From Oscillospiraceae bacterium (GTDB taxonomy: Bacteria > Bacillota > Clostridia > Oscillospirales > Oscillospiraceae), in assembly GCA_910575265.1 (NCBI GenBank), contig CAJTEA010000009.1, forward strand, positions 1-64,000: a stretch of 64,000 bases of DNA, read 5' to 3'. The translations under genes and the position numbers were made by a program. The notes under the pieces are model-generated. The model searched no databases and had not been told where the DNA came from. It saw only the letters and a program-made list of their open reading frames with translations. Shown one piece after another: positions 35,855-44,167 of the stretch (position 1 is the stretch's first letter; each line of letters opens with the position of its first letter).

Positions 35855-36160
35855 CTCTTCTCCTGATTCAATGTGCCAAGGAATATGTTCAGCAGTTCCC
35901 CAAGCTCTCGGCCGTCAAAGGCGGGCTGGGCCGCGGAATCCGGGATACAGGTCTCCAGCTCGTTGGTCAGTTCCACCACCTCCGCCCGACGCTTCTGGGC
36001 TGTTTTCCACTCCAGCTTTCCATAAGCGGCAAACCGGCACATTTCCGCGAGGAACGCAAAGAAATGTATGGGCCGCTGGGGTGGGATGGAGTTCCAGGCC
36101 GGCAGATAGGTGTCGTTGACGCTCTCCCATGTTGTCGCAATATCTGATTGACAACGGAAT
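35835..36160 (-). pseudogene. Decayed ECF sigma factor gene
   Basis: The minus frame contains ESVNDTYLPAWNSIPPQRP, the usual region 2 of a common clostridial ECF sigma, then AQKRRAEVVELTNELETCIP and ELGELLNIFLGTLNQEKRC, the start of the region 4 part. Both the beginning and the DNA-binding helix-turn-helix are absent; sequence passes abruptly into the anti-sigma-like fragment in another frame. It was probably a sigma/anti-sigma pair before deletion. Confidence 0.65.
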
Positions 36161-36289
36161 AGGTCCAATCACCTATGTAAGAAGTATGTCCTGGCGGTTA
36201 CTCGGAACATCACAGACTGAAACCGCCGGAATCCGAACCAGTCGGGCTCATTGGTGATATGAGCGCTGTAAGTGGCGCTGTGGGTCACA

Positions 36290-36736
36290 TCATTCGGCTT
36301 CCGTCCCCCAACGCTTAAAGACGACGATTTCAGCATCAGAGCCATAGCCGCTGTACTCAGATACCATAAGGTATTGTTCGTCAGCGACGATCCCATAGCT
36401 CCTGTCGCTGCCCTGTTTGGGAAGTTGATACCCCAGATAAATCTTGTCATCATCCCAAAATTTCATGATTTCACCGCTTGGCAGTGTGTACGCAATGTTG
36501 ATTACAGAGCCCTTCAAGGCGTAGAGTTCCGTCACCGGCGGCATATCTGGAATGCCAAGATCGTTGAACGCCGCCATCAGCTTGTCCTTCAGCTCCCGCA
36601 ATGCGTTCCCACCTTTCCGGCAGCACCCCGCAACAAGGCACGGCCTCCCAAAGGGAGCACCGTTGGTTTCCGTACAGCCTGCACAGGCGCTGGTGAACTC
36701 ACACTTCGTACAATCAGCTCCACAAATAGATCCCAC
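36290..36736 (-). CDS. DUF3795-like cysteine-rich protein
   Basis: A 148-aa soluble protein. The start has a cluster of cysteines, CGADCTKCEFTSACAGCTE and PCLVAGCCRK, typical of DUF3795 proteins, which may bind metal or an iron-sulfur cluster. The C-terminal half (about 60-148) has no motif I know. I chose GTG at 36736 because TGGAGGAAAAATC precedes it; the ATG at 36790 upstream has no ribosome site. Confidence 0.7.
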   Translation of the reverse strand: MGSICGADCTKCEFTSACAGCTETNGAPFGRPCLVAGCCRKGGNALRELKDKLMAAFNDLGIPDMPPVTELYALKGSVINIAYTLPSGEIMKFWDDDKIYLGYQLPKQGSDRSYGIVADEQYLMVSEYSGYGSDAEIVVFKRWGTEAE

Positions 36737-36819
36737 GATTTTTCCTCCATAGTTTGATTTGTTTTTTACCGGATACTTATATTTTAACAAAGAAATATGA
36801 ACACCTTATGTCAAGGTTT

Positions 36820-37428
36820 TTAACCCCATAAACTGATTTGCTCTGCCACAGGCTTTTCTTCAAAGGTTTGCAGATAGGAGAATATCCGCTCCTTCAATCC
36901 CGGAAACATCCGGTCCAGTTGCGCGTAAAAGTATTCCCGGTTGCCCTCCCGCAGTGTAAGCCCCATACCGAAACAGAGCACTCCGTAGACCTTCGCCTGG
37001 ATGCACAGGTTCAGGATACCTGATATGTTTTCCTCGGTATCGTTAATCCAAGGCAGGATTGGCGCCAACCACACCACTGTGGGGATGCCTGCATCACGCA
37101 GCTGCTTCAAAACCTCAAACCGCTCTCTGGTGGTACAGACATTGGGTTCGATCTTCCTGCACAGTGCCTCGTCGCAGGTAGTCAGGGTCATCTGTACCAC
37201 GCACTTGGCCCGTTTATTGATCTTTTCAAGCAGGTCGATGTCCCGGAGGATCCGATTGGACTTGGTGATAAGGGTAGCCCCGAAGCCATGTTCATATATG
37301 AGAGCGAGGGCCTGCCGGACGTGTCCCAGCTCCAGCTCCAGTGGAATGTAGGGGTCGGTCATGGCGCCCATACCGATCATACATCTGCGGCGCTTCCGCC
37401 TCGTCTGATCAGTCTCTATATTTTTCAT
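36820..37428 (-). pseudogene. Radical SAM (SPL-type) protein lacking its iron-sulfur motif
   Basis: The 203-codon frame contains IGMGAMTDPYIPLELELGHV, ITKSNRILRDIDLLE, VQMTLTT and VVWLAPILPWINDTEENI, the middle and end of spore-photoproduct-lyase-like radical SAM proteins. The N-terminal part that should carry CxxxCxxC is missing and is replaced by the end of the WYL regulator gene, overlapping by 20 nt. Without the cluster it cannot cleave SAM. A GGGAGAG before ATG 37428 may allow translation of the remnant. Confidence 0.75.
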
Positions 37429-38302
37429 AGATAGCTCTCCCAAGCTCCGCCAGCATGGGCCGCAGCTCCACCGGTTCCAAAACCTCTATTTCACTTCCAA
37501 AGGTCAACAGATATCTGGTCAGCCATTCATCCACCGGCATCCATACTGTCACAAGCAGCGCCCCGTCCGCACGTTTCACGGTCTCCGGATTGAACTCGTC
37601 ATAAATCCGATAAGCCAGCGATTCTGGAAAGCGCAGGACGATTTTCTCATTATCGAACTGTGAGAAGTCTGTTTTGGGCGGGGGCGGATAAGATGAAAAC
37701 TGATCTTCCAGCATCTCAAGCTCCAGAATGCGGGTCAGTTTGAAGGTGCGGTAATCCTGCTTTTCCACACAGAACGCCTTCAGGTACCATGCCCTTGATT
37801 TATAGGAGAGCTTCAAGGGGTGTACGACCCGGTGGTTAATGGAACCGTTGGCGTGGGCGTAGGTGATACGCACGCTTCCGCGATGGATCACCGCTGTCTT
37901 CAGCCGCTCAAATTTCTCGTTATCGCTCCCCTCGCCGCCCCAGCGGGAGAAGTCCACCTCCAGCCAGCTCTCTGTACTGACATCAAATAGCGCGGAAAGT
38001 TTATTCAAGGTATCCCTGTCCTGAACGCCAACTGTACCGCCAATGCTTTGCAGGGCCGCAAGGATCTCCTGTTTCTCTGCCTCAGATAAGACGGTCCGAT
38101 CCAGGACAAAGCTGTCCAGCAGACGAACGCCGCCGGTCCGGCCGGTCTCCGTGTAGACGGGGATCCCCGCCGCGCTCAGGGCATCAATATCCCGGTAGAT
38201 GGTCCGGTCCGATACCTCAAACTTCTCCGCCAGCTCATGGGCAGTGGCCTGCCCCTTTTCCAGCAGGTAGTAAACAATTTTGAACAGCCTGCTCTCCCGC
38301 AT
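37409..38302 (-). CDS. YafY-type transcriptional regulator (HTH-WYL)
   Basis: A 297-aa regulator. The N-terminal winged helix (about 1-60) has LAEKFEVSDRTIYRDIDALS; the WYL domain (about 135-205) has HPLKLSYKSRAWYLKAFC, and the WCX domain follows. WYL domains bind nucleic acid or nucleotide ligands and often control defence or DNA-damage genes. The open frame looks intact. Its own targets cannot be read from this window because both neighbours are truncated. Confidence 0.88.
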   Translation of the reverse strand: MRESRLFKIVYYLLEKGQATAHELAEKFEVSDRTIYRDIDALSAAGIPVYTETGRTGGVRLLDSFVLDRTVLSEAEKQEILAALQSIGGTVGVQDRDTLNKLSALFDVSTESWLEVDFSRWGGEGSDNEKFERLKTAVIHRGSVRITYAHANGSINHRVVHPLKLSYKSRAWYLKAFCVEKQDYRTFKLTRILELEMLEDQFSSYPPPPKTDFSQFDNEKIVLRFPESLAYRIYDEFNPETVKRADGALLVTVWMPVDEWLTRYLLTFGSEIEVLEPVELRPMLAELGRAIYEKYRD

Positions 38303-38435
38303 CAGTCATCACCTCTTGGGCGCAGTATAACACAAAAAACTGGACACCGGAAGTCAAGGTTTTTCTACTTCTCAAATATGATTATGTTTGTATTGTTCCG
38401 ACATCTGAATTATACTATGGTCAGGAGGGGTCGAT

Positions 38436-38600
38436 ATGGACTACCTGACTGCCACAGAATTCTCTAAAAAGTGGAGTATCACCAGCCGCATGGTCGCCCG
38501 GTACTGTGAGACGGGAAGAATTGTTGGCGCTCACATAAAGGGAAAAACCTGGCTGATACCTGCCAGCGCGGAAAAACCGCTGGACCAGCGCTGCAAAAAG
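38436..38600 (+). pseudogene. Helix-turn-helix gene, N-terminal fragment
   Basis: The first 55 or so codons encode a complete small helix-turn-helix (YLTATEFSKKWSITSRMV and GRIVGAHIKGKTWLIPASAE KPLDQR), of the kind found at the front of Fic or other DNA-binding proteins in Firmicutes. AGGAGGGG precedes the ATG. After that the frame runs on to 38882 but only as antisense of the genes below, so the rest of the original gene is gone. Confidence 0.6.
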
Positions 38601-38671
38601 CAAACGGTCAAAACAATCGTACCAGCAGGCGGTTCGCTGGAATCCAGTGGGGAGGCCGAGACTTATCATAC

Positions 38672-38804
38672 TAACATATCGCTCAACAAGGTCAATATAG
38701 CTCTCGCCAACCTGAACGAAATGCGTGGTAATGGCGTGCCGGGCATAAACCTTTCCGTTGGCTTGGATCAAAACATCCTTTCCCACGTTTGCGTGAAACT
38801 CCAT
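38672..38804 (-). pseudogene. CofE-like (gamma-glutamyl ligase type) gene, N-terminal fragment
   Basis: The frame starting at ATG 38804, in a TGATG overlap with the vanY stop, encodes MEFHANVGKDVLIQANGKVY followed by ARHAITTHFVQVGESYIDLV. This matches the opening of the F420-0:gamma-glutamyl-ligase-like proteins of Firmicutes. About 44 codons survive; the frame then enters sequence antisense to the helix-turn-helix fragment. A deletion has joined two converging genes. Confidence 0.55.
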
Positions 38805-39703
38805 CAGGACGCCCCCTCTAAATATTCCTCCAGGCAGACGCCCAGGGAATGGATCTGCTCCGCGTCCTCGTGCCCCACATAGCGGTAATGCCAGGGCTCA
38901 TAGATGATACCGGTGATCTCGCTTTTTTCATTGGGGTAACGGAGGATGAATCCATATTCCCAGCAATGCTCCATCAGCCACTTCTGCACAGCCGTGCTCT
39001 CCTGGGATTCATCCAGGTGCTGGTTGTTAATGTCCACAATATCCACCGCCAGCCCCAGCTGATGCTCGCTGGTGCCGGGGACTGCCACAGACTTTCCCGC
39101 TTCCACCGCGACGTCAGCTTCAGAGTATCCCTGGGCTATCAGGCGGCTGACTTCGTTCTGGAACAACTTCTCCTGGTATTCCTGTGTACGGTAGGCGGAG
39201 CAGATCACCGGGGACAGGCCATCCGCCCGGCAGGCATCCATCATCGCCTGCAAGTCCGGATAGCACCGGCTATCCACGGAAAGCCCATTCTTCAATTCCG
39301 TCAGTGAAAGGGTATAGTCTGCCGGCAGCGAGTTCCAGGGATTCACCAAAATCAGATTCCAACTGTCCTTGTCCGGAGCGGATGCTCTGGGGCTGCCAGA
39401 AGCCGCTGGCGGTACAGACCCAGGCTGCTGTTGATCATCGGTTATCGGCTCAGGCACCAGCAGCGAGAAGTTCGGCTCGGTCTGGGGCAGGACGTTGGCG
39501 CGATAAGAGGTGTTCTCTGCCGTCAGCGTCTTGTCTCCCTGAGCGGAAGCATCCGGTTTGAATCCCACAACGCAGACCGCAAGCAAAAGGCACAGCGCTG
39601 TGGCGGGGAGGAAACACCTCCTCAGCAAGGCGTTTTGTCTGCGTCCGCACCCGCGAGCACGCTGGCCGCCAGGCCGCCGTACCGTCAATTCTCTTTGGTT
39701 CAT
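38804..39703 (-). CDS. VanY-like D-Ala-D-Ala carboxypeptidase
   Basis: A 299-aa peptidase of family M15B with an N-terminal membrane anchor (about 30-48) and a linker of some 60 residues. The zinc and catalytic residues are in GTSEHQLGLAVDI (H214, D221) and EPWHYRYVG (E269, H272); SAYRTQEYQEKLF is also conserved. VanY-type enzymes remove the terminal D-Ala of peptidoglycan precursors. Its place behind a VanRS-like pair points to control by cell-wall stress. AAGGTGC precedes the ATG. Confidence 0.88.
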   Translation of the reverse strand: MNQRELTVRRPGGQRARGCGRRQNALLRRCFLPATALCLLLAVCVVGFKPDASAQGDKTLTAENTSYRANVLPQTEPNFSLLVPEPITDDQQQPGSVPPAASGSPRASAPDKDSWNLILVNPWNSLPADYTLSLTELKNGLSVDSRCYPDLQAMMDACRADGLSPVICSAYRTQEYQEKLFQNEVSRLIAQGYSEADVAVEAGKSVAVPGTSEHQLGLAVDIVDINNQHLDESQESTAVQKWLMEHCWEYGFILRYPNEKSEITGIIYEPWHYRYVGHEDAEQIHSLGVCLEEYLEGAS

Positions 39704-39793
39704 GATAAAGCACCTTCTTTGTTTGAGATGCTTTCATCATAGCGGGCAGATTGAAAGAACCGTTAACGTTCCGGCAACGAAACCGCATCATTT

Positions 39794-40504
39794 TTAATTA
39801 AATGTTGTTACGCCGTCAAGCATTTTTAGTTCCAGCTCACAAAGCGCAAGCCCGTCCTGCAAATCAGCCCCCAAAGAAAACTGGAACACCACGCCTTCCG
39901 AGTCCAGTTCCTGTGAATCCTCCTTCACACTGATAATCTCCATCCCATAGTAATCCTGAAGGAATGTGTTCCAGTTTGCAAACAGAGCATGGGCGGCCTC
40001 TGTGTCCTTGGGCGTAGGGCTGCTCACCACAAGCTCCACCGCCTTACCAGTCGCATCGTCTATCAGGAACAGATATAAATCCCGCCTATCGCCGCTCCAA
40101 TAGCAGTTCCAGACAAGCGCGGAGCTGCCGTCCTCCCCAATGAGAAGAATCGGCTCCGCCCAACTCTCCTTGTCTTGAATCCTGTCTATCGTACCCGAAG
40201 CCAGCAGACCGTAGGCTTCCAGCTCCGCTACCGCTGCCATAGCGGCCTCGACCGCCTCCTGTGCGGTGAGCTTTGTTTCCTCCTCCCAGGGGATACTATT
40301 ACAGTTTCCGGAACTCAGGCGCAGAACCGTACTGACTCCGACCTCCTGCTGCAGTTTCAAATTGACGGTGCTCAGAGGAAACTCTTCCTGAAGACCACTG
40401 ATTCGATTGTCCTGTACCCAGGAAACAGCAAAGGGCATCGCCGCACCGGCGGCGATTAACAGGAAGGTGAGCAGCGGAAGGATATACTGCTTGACCCTTT
40501 TCAT
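39794..40504 (-). CDS. Hypothetical membrane-anchored protein in VanRS-VanY operon
   Basis: A 236-aa protein with one N-terminal membrane segment (about 8-28) and an extracellular domain of roughly 200 residues, acidic and without recognised motifs. The start overlaps the kinase stop (ATGA), so it is translated with the kinase. The position between kinase and carboxypeptidase suggests a helper or sensor role in the same response. The 90 nt before vanY contain a possible -10 (TATGAT). Confidence 0.7.
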   Translation of the reverse strand: MKRVKQYILPLLTFLLIAAGAAMPFAVSWVQDNRISGLQEEFPLSTVNLKLQQEVGVSTVLRLSSGNCNSIPWEEETKLTAQEAVEAAMAAVAELEAYGLLASGTIDRIQDKESWAEPILLIGEDGSSALVWNCYWSGDRRDLYLFLIDDATGKAVELVVSSPTPKDTEAAHALFANWNTFLQDYYGMEIISVKEDSQELDSEGVVFQFSLGADLQDGLALCELELKMLDGVTTFN

Positions 40505-41934
40505 CGCCGGCCTCCTCTCAGCTCCACTGTAACACAGGCGCCGCCTTCCGGCCGATTTTCAAACCGGATACCGCCGCGGTGAAGTTCGGCAATCTCCCGG
40601 CACAGGGACAGTCCCAGACCGAAACCACCCTGTGCCCGGGACCGGGCCTTATCCACCCGGTAGAAGGCTTCTGTCAGATGCTCCAGCGCCTGGGGTGGGA
40701 TCCCCCGGCCACTGTCCAGGACATGGATGAGGCAGCCGTCCGCCAGCATCTCCTGCCGAAACTGTATTTCCCCGCCCTGCTCTATGGCCTTCTGTGCGTT
40801 GTCTGCCAGGTTCAAGAGCAGGGACCAGACCAAGTCTGCATCCATCAGGCAGGCCCCCGCCTTGCATACGCAGGACAGACGAATCCCTTTGGCGGCGTAC
40901 AGCGGCCGCAGTCTCTCTACCAGCGCCTCAATCAGTTCCGCCGGAGAGACTTTGGCGAAGGGCAGGTCATGCCGTTTCAGGACCAGGAGCTCCAACAGCT
41001 TGTGTGACAGGCTCTCCAGCCGTTTTCCCTCCGAATACAGGTAGTCCGCGGCCTCCAACTGCTCTTCCGGGGTCAACGTCCCGCTACGCAGCAGCTCCGC
41101 GTAGCCAATCAAGGAGGTCATAGGCGTTTTCATCTCATGGGCGAAGCTGCCGGTGAACTGCTCCTGCCGCTCCATCGCCTGGTGCAGCTCCTCCACAGCC
41201 CGGTTCAGCTCGGAGACGGTCTGCTCCATCTTTTCCGCCATGGTGTTGAAGTCCGTGGATACGGCTCCGATTTCGTCATTGGAGCGGACCCGCACCCGGC
41301 TGGCAAAGTTGCCTGCCGCAATGGCCCGTGAGGCACGGGAGAGCCCGCCCAGCGGGGCGGTCAGCAGCCGGGACACCGTGTAGGACAGCGCCGCGCATAG
41401 AACACACATCAGGAAAAATACCTGGAGATAGGTGCGCTGCTGGGCCTGCCGGGCTGTGTATAGGGTAGAGACATCATGGCTGGTCGTGAGATAGAGGACA
41501 TCTCCATTGGTCTCGACTGCCCCGGAAAAGACCAGAAAGCGCGCCCCGGCCCCGTTGTCCAGCATACGGAACAGGCAGACGCCAGGCGCCGGAGCCTCAA
41601 TGGCCCAGGCGTTCTGGATAAACGGTGACCGCGTTCCTCTGCTTTCATACAACACTTCCTCTCCGGTAGACAGCCGCAGGTCCGACCAGGAGGCGCTGTT
41701 CTGCTGGTACAGCTGCTCCATGGTCTTGACGATCGCGTCCCGATCCAGGTAGGCGTCCATACTGTTGACGATCTGCAGGGTGCCCCAGGCCATGCGGTAG
41801 TCGCCCAGAGCCGCCGCCTTCTCCCGCTCCAGAGAGTCCTCAAAGGACTCGGAAATCAGCAGGCTGCCACCCGCTCCGAACAGGACGGCCAGCACCGCCA
41901 GCATACACAGGGTCATCTTCAAATGGAACTTCAC
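40501..41934 (-). CDS. Sensor histidine kinase, VanS-like position
   Basis: A 477-aa kinase with membrane segments near 8-28 and 169-188 around a 140-residue extracellular domain, a HAMP domain (about 189-242), H266 in SFAHEMKTPMTSL and ATP-binding motifs NLADNAQKAI, DSGRGI and GFGLGLSLCREI. It begins with GTG at 41934, overlapping the regulator stop (GTGA); the open frame to 42063 is antiphase to the regulator. It controls, by context, the carboxypeptidase operon. Confidence 0.9.
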   Translation of the reverse strand: MKFHLKMTLCMLAVLAVLFGAGGSLLISESFEDSLEREKAAALGDYRMAWGTLQIVNSMDAYLDRDAIVKTMEQLYQQNSASWSDLRLSTGEEVLYESRGTRSPFIQNAWAIEAPAPGVCLFRMLDNGAGARFLVFSGAVETNGDVLYLTTSHDVSTLYTARQAQQRTYLQVFFLMCVLCAALSYTVSRLLTAPLGGLSRASRAIAAGNFASRVRVRSNDEIGAVSTDFNTMAEKMEQTVSELNRAVEELHQAMERQEQFTGSFAHEMKTPMTSLIGYAELLRSGTLTPEEQLEAADYLYSEGKRLESLSHKLLELLVLKRHDLPFAKVSPAELIEALVERLRPLYAAKGIRLSCVCKAGACLMDADLVWSLLLNLADNAQKAIEQGGEIQFRQEMLADGCLIHVLDSGRGIPPQALEHLTEAFYRVDKARSRAQGGFGLGLSLCREIAELHRGGIRFENRPEGGACVTVELRGGRR

Positions 41935-42590
41935 GGATCCACCTCCAGCCGGTAGCCGATCTTGTTTACCGCGCGAAGGCAGGTTTCCCATCCGGTCTTT
42001 TTGCGCAGCCGCTGGATATGGATGTCTACCGCCTTGCTTCCAAAGGGATACGGTTCGCCCCATACCCGCTCGTAGATGGTCTCCCGATATAGGGCGCGGC
42101 GGGGGTTTCGGGCGAAGAGGAGCAGCAGCTCATACTCCGTTTTGGTCAGGCTGATCTCTGCCTCGTCCCGCCATACCTGCATGGATCTGGTGTCGATTTT
42201 CAGCCCGCCAATCTCCAGTACCATGTCCGTCTTCTGATACCGGCGCAGGACTACATCGACGCGGGCCAGCAGTTCTATGACCTCAAAGGGCTTGACGATA
42301 TAGTCCTCCGCCCCCAGCTTCAGGCCCTTTACCCGGTCTTTGACCGCCGATTTCGCCGTCAGGAAGATGACCGGGACCTTCATTGGACGGATGTACTCCA
42401 TCAGCTCAAAGCCGTCAATCTCCGGGAGCATCACATCCAGCAAAATCAGGTCATAGTGATGATCCACCAGCAGGTCCGCCGCGGCCGCGCCGTCAAAAGC
42501 GCAGGTACAGTGGCAGCCCTCCTTGGTCAGACTGAGACGGATCAGGTTAGAGATGGGCTTTTCATCCTCTACAATTAAAACTTGGAGCAA
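41931..42590 (-). CDS. OmpR-family response regulator, VanR-like position
   Basis: A 219-aa regulator with E9/D8 acidic pocket, phospho-acceptor D52 in LLDVMLPEIDG and K100 in IVKPF, then a winged helix ending VNKIGYRLEVDP. I chose a TTG start at 42590 because AAAGGAGG stands 7 nt upstream and LQVLIVEDE is the normal start of the family; the ATG at 42641 has no ribosome site. First gene of the four-gene operon ending with vanY. Confidence 0.9.
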   Translation of the reverse strand: MLQVLIVEDEKPISNLIRLSLTKEGCHCTCAFDGAAAADLLVDHHYDLILLDVMLPEIDGFELMEYIRPMKVPVIFLTAKSAVKDRVKGLKLGAEDYIVKPFEVIELLARVDVVLRRYQKTDMVLEIGGLKIDTRSMQVWRDEAEISLTKTEYELLLLFARNPRRALYRETIYERVWGEPYPFGSKAVDIHIQRLRKKTGWETCLRAVNKIGYRLEVDP

Positions 42591-42667
42591 GATAAATCCT
42601 CCTTTGTCAAAATAGATCGCGTATAGAGCAAGCCACAACAATATCAGTAAGCCGCTGAAGCCGCTGT

Positions 42668-42841
42668 TCAGTATAGCCGCGAATCCTCATAGGTCCACCA
42701 TTTCCTTTGACATCGCTCCCGGCGGGCCCATGGCGCACACGGCGGCGGCATATTGGCGCAGTCGTTCACGGTAACATAGTTGGTAATGTTATGGACCAAG
42801 GGAGATTTCTGACGGATATTCTCAAAAATCGGTTCAAACAT
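42668..42841 (-). pseudogene. thiM: thiM (hydroxyethylthiazole kinase), truncated
   Basis: From ATG 42841 the frame encodes [20 protein letters not shown] followed by YVTVNDCAN, the exact opening of ThiM. After codon 31 it shifts to unrelated residues and stops at 42668. Another frame at the junction reads AAVCAMG, like the ThiM C-terminal helix, so most of the gene (about 230 codons) has been removed. The protein should phosphorylate hydroxyethylthiazole in thiamine salvage. A functional-looking TPP riboswitch still lies upstream. Confidence 0.8.
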
Positions 42842-42871
42842 GGTTTTCTACTCCCTTTCTCTGATTGGCAA

Positions 42872-42907
42872 CAAAAAACAGGGGGCGTCTGAATACGATG
42901 CCCCCTG
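42872..42907 (-). terminator. Expression-platform terminator of TPP riboswitch
   Basis: An 11-bp stem (42879-42889 with 42897-42907) headed by CAGGGGGC/GCCCCCTG, followed by TTTTTTG on the minus strand, between aptamer and thiM start. Confidence 0.85.
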
Positions 42908-42910
42908 AAA

Positions 42911-43014
42911 AAAGTAGCGCTTCCTACGATTTCCTCCGGCGGCATTATCCGCATCAGGTTCAAGGGTCGAAGGTCTACCTTCCTCTCAGCCTGTCACACA
43001 AGCTCCCCTGCTAT
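42911..43014 (-). ncRNA. TPP riboswitch (thi element)
   Basis: On the minus strand the aptamer has the P2/J motif GGCTGAGAGG, the P3 region, and then TTGAACCTGATGCGGATAAT with GCCGCCGGAGGAA, matching the conserved TPP-binding core (CTGAGA and ACCTGA...GGATAATGCC). Binding of thiamine pyrophosphate should favour the adjacent terminator and shut off thiM. The RNA looks complete although its gene is truncated. Confidence 0.93.
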
Positions 43015-43026
43015 GTTGTTTTCCAC

Positions 43027-43055
43027 ATTGTAATGCAATTCTTTTCCAGTGTCAA
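43027..43055 (-). promoter_or_regulatory. Promoter of TPP riboswitch/thiM
   Basis: TTGACA (43055-43050), 17 nt, TACAAT (43032-43027) on the minus strand, about 7 nt before the expected transcript start. Confidence 0.8.
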
Positions 43056-43144
43056 TTATATTTTTCTTGGCTGAACGTAAAAACGGATCACTATCGTTCC
43101 ATACATCCAATCATAGCCAAAGCAGGTTTTCCACTAAAAGGTAT

Positions 43145-44164
43145 TTAGATTGAATATCCCCCTTGCTTTTTCCGCTGTGTAAAAAGCAAAACGTACAGCG
43201 CAGGCCATACCACACAATGAATAGACAGTATGCCGGCATCTTTGATTGCCGCGCCTGTGTTTCCGGCGGACAGGGCCATAATGCCGTCGAAGGCGGGCTG
43301 GGATGGGACGAGATTGCAGAGGACCGCCGACAGCCCGCTGACCCCAATCAGAGCGCATAAAATGGGCACCGCGATAAATACCAGCATGATGATCTTGATA
43401 TAGACCACACCGATCATCAGGCCCTCGGAGAGCTTGCCGGTAAACAGTCCGATCAGCGCCGCCACAAAGGACGACAGAAGAATCAGGGCCAGCATTAGTC
43501 CCCAATGGTTCCAGGACAGCTGAAAGCAAATACACGCCGTTATGATAGACGAAAGACTTCCAAAGAGAAATCCCACTACAACTTTCTGTAAAATGTACTG
43601 GCAGGGCGTCATAGGCAGTATCTCGTTGACAAACGCCACGCCGTCCTCTTTTTCGGAAATGATGTTCATGGCGTTGAACGTACAGCCCATAAACATAGCC
43701 ACGATCAGCACGGCGGGGATGAAAATGTCTTGAAAGTTTTCCAAAATATCAGGCCGATCCAACACCTGGACTTCTGTTTGTTCAGCGTTTTCTTGCCGCT
43801 CATAGAGGGTGGGCAGGGTAGCCGCCGCCTGCCGGAAAATCTCCAGCTCGTCCCCGCTGATTGCGGTTTTGAGGCTGTCTCCGTCTGCTTTTACGCCAAT
43901 CACATTGGTAGACGGTTCGTTGATGGCGGCGGTCAGTTCTTCCTGTGTCCCATAAGCTGTCACCGGCCCGTACCGCTCCAGCCATGTGATTGTCTGCGGG
44001 GGCAGGTCGTTTTTCAGTACGCCGAAGTGCAGTTCTCCCAGGCTGGACATATCAATGGAGCCCATGAAATTCAGCGCCACGGCGACCAGGATGGGCAGCA
44101 GGAATGTCATCAGGCAGAATTTATCCCGCAGGACACTTTTTAGCTGATATTTCAAGCCTTTCAC
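43145..44164 (-). CDS. ABC-2 type permease
   Basis: A 339-aa membrane protein: one N-terminal segment (about 17-37), an extracellular domain of about 120 residues, then five membrane segments (about 150-330). This is the NatB/YhaP-like layout of ABC-2 exporters. It is the last gene of the small ORF-ATPase-permease-permease operon and is 3 nt after its partner permease. Substrate not evident; the regulatory genes upstream suggest a peptide or envelope-active compound. Confidence 0.82.
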   Translation of the reverse strand: MKGLKYQLKSVLRDKFCLMTFLLPILVAVALNFMGSIDMSSLGELHFGVLKNDLPPQTITWLERYGPVTAYGTQEELTAAINEPSTNVIGVKADGDSLKTAISGDELEIFRQAAATLPTLYERQENAEQTEVQVLDRPDILENFQDIFIPAVLIVAMFMGCTFNAMNIISEKEDGVAFVNEILPMTPCQYILQKVVVGFLFGSLSSIITACICFQLSWNHWGLMLALILLSSFVAALIGLFTGKLSEGLMIGVVYIKIIMLVFIAVPILCALIGVSGLSAVLCNLVPSQPAFDGIMALSAGNTGAAIKDAGILSIHCVVWPALYVLLFTQRKKQGGYSI

Positions 44165-44167
44165 CCC

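Noticed and set aside
36169-36453. 94-codon minus-strand frame
   Set aside because: It overlaps the DUF3795-like gene in another frame and has no motif.
38600-38882. Continuation of the helix-turn-helix frame to 38882
   Set aside because: This part is antisense to the CofE-like fragment and the vanY end.
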